From contig NZ_BAABAU010000002.1 in the NCBI RefSeq assembly GCF_039537585.1, positions 30,413-94,412 on the forward strand: a stretch of DNA of 64,000 bases, read 5' to 3'. Positions 60,201 to 64,000 of the stretch are shown here, piece by piece. Source of the stretch: Frondihabitans peucedani (GTDB lineage: Bacteria > Actinomycetota > Actinomycetes > Actinomycetales > Microbacteriaceae). The position numbers were made by a program, and so were the translations under genes. The notes beneath the pieces were generated by a model. The model saw only the letters and a program-made list of their open reading frames with translations, ran no database searches and was not told where the DNA came from. The stretch's first letter is position 1. Each line of letters starts with the position of its first letter.

Positions 60201-60773
60201 CGTCTGGATATAGCCACGGTCCAGACCTGTTCGAAGTAGCGAGCCAAATCCCTCGACTGGGACATAAACGTGTTACTTGACATAATCAATATTATCGGCT
60301 GACAGGCCCCGCTGAAACGAAGACCTCCTGCTTGTCTCCGACCATCGCTGTTGTGTCTCGAATTCAGCAGCCGTTGGATTGCATCAAGCGTCAGGACGCT
60401 CCGCCTCAGCTCGGTTTAGCCTCAGGGAGGGCCTTCCCTTGCCTGGGCTGTTGCTTACGGGCTCAGCGACTTCGCTGGCAGATCCCTAATGACTGCACGC
60501 AGGTCGTCGTGGACGAAAGGACCACGCCTTCTGCGTCGAAGGGCCGATCGGATATGGGCCGGTTTCTGCCGCGGGCAGCGAGCCACAGTGCTCGGTGCGA
60601 ATCGCATTGCGCGTTCGGGCTTCGAAAATGCTTGGATCAGCGAGCCTGTCGCGTCGCGCTTCTCGAAGCAGAAACCTGATTGGGTCGTTTTCCGGATGTG
60701 TCGACCCGTCCTCCGGGTCACCGAGTACGAACAGAGACGCAGGTCGCAAACGCGGCCGAGGAAGGGAAACACC
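60201..60773. other. Intergenic region, about 570 bases
   Basis: An A+T-rich stretch (about 60270-60300, with AATCAATATTATC) may be a promoter. No gene is evident. Confidence 0.45.
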
Positions 60774-61610
60774 ATGACCGAGATCACCGCCCACCACGGA
60801 CTCTTCAAAGACACCAACCTGCACGTCGACGACACCGGCGGCACCGGGCGCCCGGTTGTCCTCATCCACGGGTGGCCCCTGTCCGGTGAATCGTGGAGCA
60901 AGCAGGTCGACGTGTTCGCAGACGCCGGTTACCGAGTGATCACCTACGACCGGCGTGGCTTCGGGCGGAGCGACAAGCCAAAGACCGGCTACGACTACGA
61001 CCACCTCACCGAGGACCTGCACAGCGTCCTCGAGGAGCTGGACCTGAACGACGTGACCCTCGTCGGCTTCTCGATGGGCGGCGGCGAAGTAGCGCGCTAT
61101 TTCAGCAAGTACGGTGTCGAGCGGCTGCGCAGTGTCGTGTTTGCCTCCGCCGTTCCGCCGTACCTGATGAAGACCGATGACAACCCGAATGGTCCCCTGA
61201 CGAAGGACGCCGCTGCCGAGATGACAGCAGGCTTGACAAAAGATGAAGACGCTTTCTACGACGACTTCACCACCTCGTTCTTTTCCGTCGACGGCGTCTT
61301 GAAAGTCACGGAAGAAGAACGCCAGGACGCTCTGCGGCTTGCCAAGCAGGCCAGTAAGAGCGCGGCACTCGAGGCAATGGCTTCCTTTGCAAACACCGAC
61401 TTCCGCGAAGACCTCACGAAAGTCACCGTGCCGGCTCTGATCATCCACGGTGACGGTGACGGCACGGTGCCGTTCGAGGGGTCGGGCGCGCGAACGCACG
61501 AGGCCATCGCCGGGTCCGAGCTGCACGTGATTCACGGTGCCCCGCACGGAGCGAACGTTAGTGATGCAGATGAGTTCAACCGGGTCGTGGTGGCCTTCCT
61601 CTCCCGCTGA
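60774..61610 (+). CDS. Alpha/beta hydrolase (cofactor-free haloperoxidase-like)
   Basis: 278 residues. Oxyanion region VVLIHGWPLSGESW, nucleophile elbow GFSMGGGEVARYFSKYG, Asp in IIHGDGDGTVPFE and catalytic His in GAPHGANVSDADEF. The GFSMGGGE elbow and YDRRGFGRSDKP are typical of non-haem chloroperoxidases/esterases. GAAGGGAAA precedes the ATG. It is a single-gene unit ended by a strong hairpin. Confidence 0.9.
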   Translation: MTEITAHHGLFKDTNLHVDDTGGTGRPVVLIHGWPLSGESWSKQVDVFADAGYRVITYDRRGFGRSDKPKTGYDYDHLTEDLHSVLEELDLNDVTLVGFSMGGGEVARYFSKYGVERLRSVVFASAVPPYLMKTDDNPNGPLTKDAAAEMTAGLTKDEDAFYDDFTTSFFSVDGVLKVTEEERQDALRLAKQASKSAALEAMASFANTDFREDLTKVTVPALIIHGDGDGTVPFEGSGARTHEAIAGSELHVIHGAPHGANVSDADEFNRVVVAFLSR

Positions 61611-61624
61611 CCCGGAGCCGCGGC

Positions 61625-61651
61625 GGCGCCCCTGCCACCGACAGGGGCGCC
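61625..61651 (+). terminator. Terminator after the alpha/beta hydrolase gene
   Basis: GGCGCCCCTG - 7 bases - CAGGGGCGCC, perfect 10-base arms, beginning 15 bases after the stop codon. Confidence 0.75.
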
Positions 61652-62224
61652 AGCGCCGCCAGTCCCTCGAGCGGCATCACGAAGGCGACTGTTGGGATCC
61701 TGCCTTGCTGCGCAAAGCCGGACTCGTCCGGCGCCTCGCTGCTCCTTACTTGCAGCTCAACGCGACGACAGAGATGTTCCTCCCCCCCCCCGTTGGCGAG
61801 CTGCCATCGCGGCGGCTGCAGGACATGCGTTCCCGGAGTATGGGACCACGATCCTGCTCTGTCTTGTCGCCGCTTATGAGGACTTGTCGACTCAGCTGAT
61901 CGGTGTCAGGTTCAGCGCATGACCACACCCTCTTCTCCCTCGAACTCCCGCTTGGCCACTTCCAACCACGACCGGGGCTACCGCCCTCGCCAGGATGGAC
62001 AATGACGGGGGCCAGGCAAGTACTTTCACAGAGACCGCGGCTGCGCCCTCCCCCCGGGCCGGCCGCGGTTCTCTACGCACAGAGGAAGAACTCCACACGG
62101 CTGCACGAATACCCGTTCCCCCTCATTGGAGCGATGCTCCTCCGGGTCGTGTTCTCATCCGCCTGAGCGGTCCTGCCGGGACCATAGCTGTGATTCTGGG
62201 TGGGATCCGACATAGGATTACGGT
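61652..62224. other. Non-coding or decayed region with a C10 tract
   Basis: Contains ten consecutive C at 61782-61791. A frame before the tract (ALLRKAGLVRRLAAPYLQLN) and a different frame after it (AGHAFPEYGTTILLCLVAAY) both look partly protein-like, suggesting a gene broken or switched at the tract. No start site is clear. The right end should hold the promoter of the antitoxin gene. Confidence 0.4.
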
Positions 62225-62593
62225 ATGGCTGCAATCGAAGTGACGGCGTACGCCGCATCGGTGCGAACAGACGTTCCCGAGCTCGTCGACGAGTTGCGGA
62301 ACCTGCTCGGTGCGCAGCTGGTCGCCTACCTAGCCGGAGTGAAGGAGACCCGCGCCGTGCGGCAGTGGGCAGAAGGCCGCAATCCCCAGCCGAGACAGGA
62401 ACAGCGCCTCCGCGTCGCATTTCGGGTCACCAAGCTCCTGCTCGAGCGGGACCGCCCACGCGTAGTGCAGGCCTGGTTCCAAGGGATGAACCCGCAACTG
62501 GACGATGTCTCTCCGGCGCGGTTCATTCTCGAGACCGACGGCGCCGACCCCCGCGTCATTGCCGCAGCGCAGGCTTTCGCCGCGAACGGATGA
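62225..62593 (+). CDS. Antitoxin of the Xre/MbcA/ParS type
   Basis: 122 residues: VPELVDELRNLLGAQLVAYL, then AGVKETRAVRQWAEGRNPQP (helix-turn-helix) and a C-terminal toxin-binding part (VVQAWFQGMNPQLDDVSPAR). It neutralises the RES toxin and probably represses the operon. The toxin ATG overlaps its stop (ATGA). No good palindrome was found in the promoter. Confidence 0.88.
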   Translation: MAAIEVTAYAASVRTDVPELVDELRNLLGAQLVAYLAGVKETRAVRQWAEGRNPQPRQEQRLRVAFRVTKLLLERDRPRVVQAWFQGMNPQLDDVSPARFILETDGADPRVIAAAQAFAANG

Positions 62594-63327
62594 TCCCCAC
62601 CGACAGGCTCCGCATCGTCCGCGCGGCCGCACCAGTGTGGCGGGTAGGACGGAAGCCATCCCCCTGGGACTGGCCCGACTGGAAATACGCCGACGGAAGC
62701 ACCGGCACATTTTCTGGGCGGTGGGACGCCCCGGTTCCTCACACTTACCGCACGACATACGCTGCTACCCGCGCCGAAGGCGCACTCTTGGAAGTCCTTG
62801 CTCGCTTCCGACCGGACCCGCAACTTGTCGCGGGAATGGACAGCATTGCCATCGAGGAGACCGACACGGCGCTCTACTCGACGTCTCCGGCGGGCCTGGT
62901 ACCCGAGGAGTGGTTCGAACCTCGCATGCTTACCTCCGCAACCTTTGCGGGGAGCTTCTGCGACATCGCTCACTCCGAAACGGTCGCTGCACTGTGGCCC
63001 GAATTCCAACCTCGAGCAACCGCAGCTCTAGGGCTTTCAGACTTTGATGGCTCCGCTCTGCAGAACGCGGATGTCCGACCTCTCACCCAAGCGGTTGGAG
63101 AACGCCTCTACCGGTTGACCACCAAGGAGGGCACTCCTCTCATCGACGGCATCCGATTTCTCTCCCGCTTCGGGGCTGACCAGGAACTCTGGACCGTCTT
63201 CGAACAACCGTCCGACGGCGTCCGCAGCCCACTCCTGACCGGCATCGCGACCGTACCCCTCTCTCCCGCACTCGACCCCGTCCAAGCCGCCATGACGACC
63301 CTCGGCCTCACCACCGACAGCGACTGA
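62590..63327 (+). CDS. RES-domain toxin (NAD+-degrading)
   Basis: 245 residues with the RES domain: PVWRVGRKPSPWDWPDW, then TGTFSGRWDAPVPHTYRTTY with the conserved Arg and Tyr, and ATRAEGALLEVLARFRP with the Glu. Proteins of this group degrade NAD+ and stop growth. It is co-translated with the Xre-type antitoxin. It could stabilise the plasmid or serve in phage defence. A decayed copy of its 3' end follows. Confidence 0.88.
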   Translation: MIPTDRLRIVRAAAPVWRVGRKPSPWDWPDWKYADGSTGTFSGRWDAPVPHTYRTTYAATRAEGALLEVLARFRPDPQLVAGMDSIAIEETDTALYSTSPAGLVPEEWFEPRMLTSATFAGSFCDIAHSETVAALWPEFQPRATAALGLSDFDGSALQNADVRPLTQAVGERLYRLTTKEGTPLIDGIRFLSRFGADQELWTVFEQPSDGVRSPLLTGIATVPLSPALDPVQAAMTTLGLTTDSD

Positions 63328-63390
63328 CCTGAGCAGTTTGAAGCTCCCGTCATTGCGTAGGAAGCAAACCCCCTTGGCGGCTCCCCCGCT

Positions 63391-63461
63391 GACGGCACTC
63401 TCACCCGCACTCGACTCAATTCATGCCATGGCGACCCTCGGCTTCACGACTGACAAGGCTT
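63391..63461 (+). pseudogene. Partial duplicate of the RES toxin 3' end
   Basis: About 70 bases encode TALSPALDSIHAMATLGFTT, clearly related to VPLSPALDPVQAAMTTLGLT at the C-terminus of the RES gene 130 bases upstream. The copy has diverged and lacks the rest. It is the trace of an old tandem duplication or of a second RES gene. Confidence 0.65.
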
Positions 63462-63621
63462 GGCCTTCAGCAGCGTCGTCAGCACGCCCAAAGTCTCGAA
63501 ACGGTCACGACCGACTCCACTAGCAAACCTTCCTTCGTGGTGCGCCGAACACATCACATCGGGTGAAAACCCAACGGACGTCGATGAGACGTTCTCGTAA
63601 CGTCCAACAAAGGAACAGCTC

Positions 63622-64000
63622 ATGCGCAAGATCTCCAAAGCCGGTATCAGCTTCGCCGCCGCCGGTCTCCTCATCGCCGGTGCTGCCGGAATCGGCACCG
63701 CCGCCAACGCAGCCCCCTCCGTCCACCTCGCCGCCTCGTCGGCGAAGATCCCGGCGCCCGTCGCCGCGGTCCCCGAGATCTTCGGCGGTGACACCGGAGT
63801 CGCTCTCGACAGCAACTTCCTCGCCGCGCTGAAGAGCCTCGGCCTGACCCCCTCGACTGACGGCTCGGCGACGCTCGCCGACGGCACCATCAAGTTCCCC
63901 ATCACGGGCGGCTCGGTCGTGTACTGGTCCCCCAAGGGCGACTACCGCCCCTACGTCCAGGGCCTCCTCGAGCACGACGGGTCGGGCCTGAACCTGACCG
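63622..64000 (+). CDS. Secreted protein, C-terminus beyond the window
   Basis: AAAGGAAC precedes the ATG. A clear signal peptide (MRKISKAGISFAAAGLLIAG ... ANAAPS) is followed by a soluble domain (EIFGGDTGVALDSNFLAALK, LADGTIKFPITGGSVVYWSP). The frame is open to the right edge (126 codons seen). The domain style resembles secreted actinobacterial proteins of unknown function that bind or shape the cell envelope. Confidence 0.8.
   Translation, partial: MRKISKAGISFAAAGLLIAGAAGIGTAANAAPSVHLAASSAKIPAPVAAVPEIFGGDTGVALDSNFLAALKSLGLTPSTDGSATLADGTIKFPITGGSVVYWSPKGDYRPYVQGLLEHDGSGLNLT

Overview
The window is high-G+C actinobacterial DNA. It carries plasmid replication and partition genes, so it is best read as part of a large plasmid (or a chromid) of the family Microbacteriaceae. 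The family is suggested by a DUF7882-type protein (about 49.9 kb), a DUF4193 protein, an actinobacterial FabG/FabI pair and the rhodopsin-crtY-blh gene set. This is inferred from protein features and was not tested by search.

Layout. 0-3.8 kb: N-terminus of a probable MinD/ParA-like protein running off the left edge, a winged-helix regulator, and a fabG | PAS-fabI divergon. 3.8-9.6 kb: plasmid backbone, with an origin holding about 19 iterons and three perfect DnaA boxes, RepA, ParA with a ParB-like partner, a CACCAGT-type centromere and a second, diverged iteron array. 9.6-13.9 kb: a four-gene operon of unknown function (DUF2185/Imm33-like plus two proteins sharing a G-W-x-W-W-N-D motif), and a tyrosine recombinase followed by a catalytically degenerate relative. 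14-27.7 kb: mostly membrane and energy/stress genes (ROK kinase, DUF421, rhodanese, DUF2254, DUF4396, orphan cytochrome oxidase subunit I, AI-2E-type permease, methyltransferase, cation/proton antiporter, YihY). 27.9-31.8 kb: a phototrophy cassette of proton-pump-type rhodopsin, lycopene cyclase and beta-carotene dioxygenase, overlapping in one operon and facing a MarR regulator across a palindrome-rich promoter. It lies between the antiporter gene and a second copy of that gene's 3' end.

32-38 kb: ECF sigma factor, IS3-family element cutting a fatty-acid desaturase, DUF4193, and a large two-module histidine kinase. 38-41 kb: secreted repeat protein divergent from an OmpR-type two-component system. 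41-49 kb: accessory region with a serine resolvase, a TetR/flavin-monooxygenase pair with classical tet operators (candidate tetracycline inactivation), MarR, PPOX, an interrupted SDR, SDR/AraC, and a chimera of IS21 and TDT-transporter fragments. 49-64 kb: small Microbacteriaceae proteins, two secreted proteins (one CHAP), an SGNH-like plus GAF protein, RecQ, a gene-poor stretch (57-59 kb), a DUF1016 nuclease, an alpha/beta hydrolase, a Xre/RES toxin-antitoxin pair and the start of a secreted protein.

Several genes are broken by single-base indels or a stop (about 10.8, 13.0, 27.0 and 45.6 kb). Some of these lie in homopolymers and may be sequencing errors. The most unusual items are the mobile-looking light cassette, the double iteron/centromere architecture, the tetO-controlled monooxygenase and the DUF2185/GWxWWND operon.
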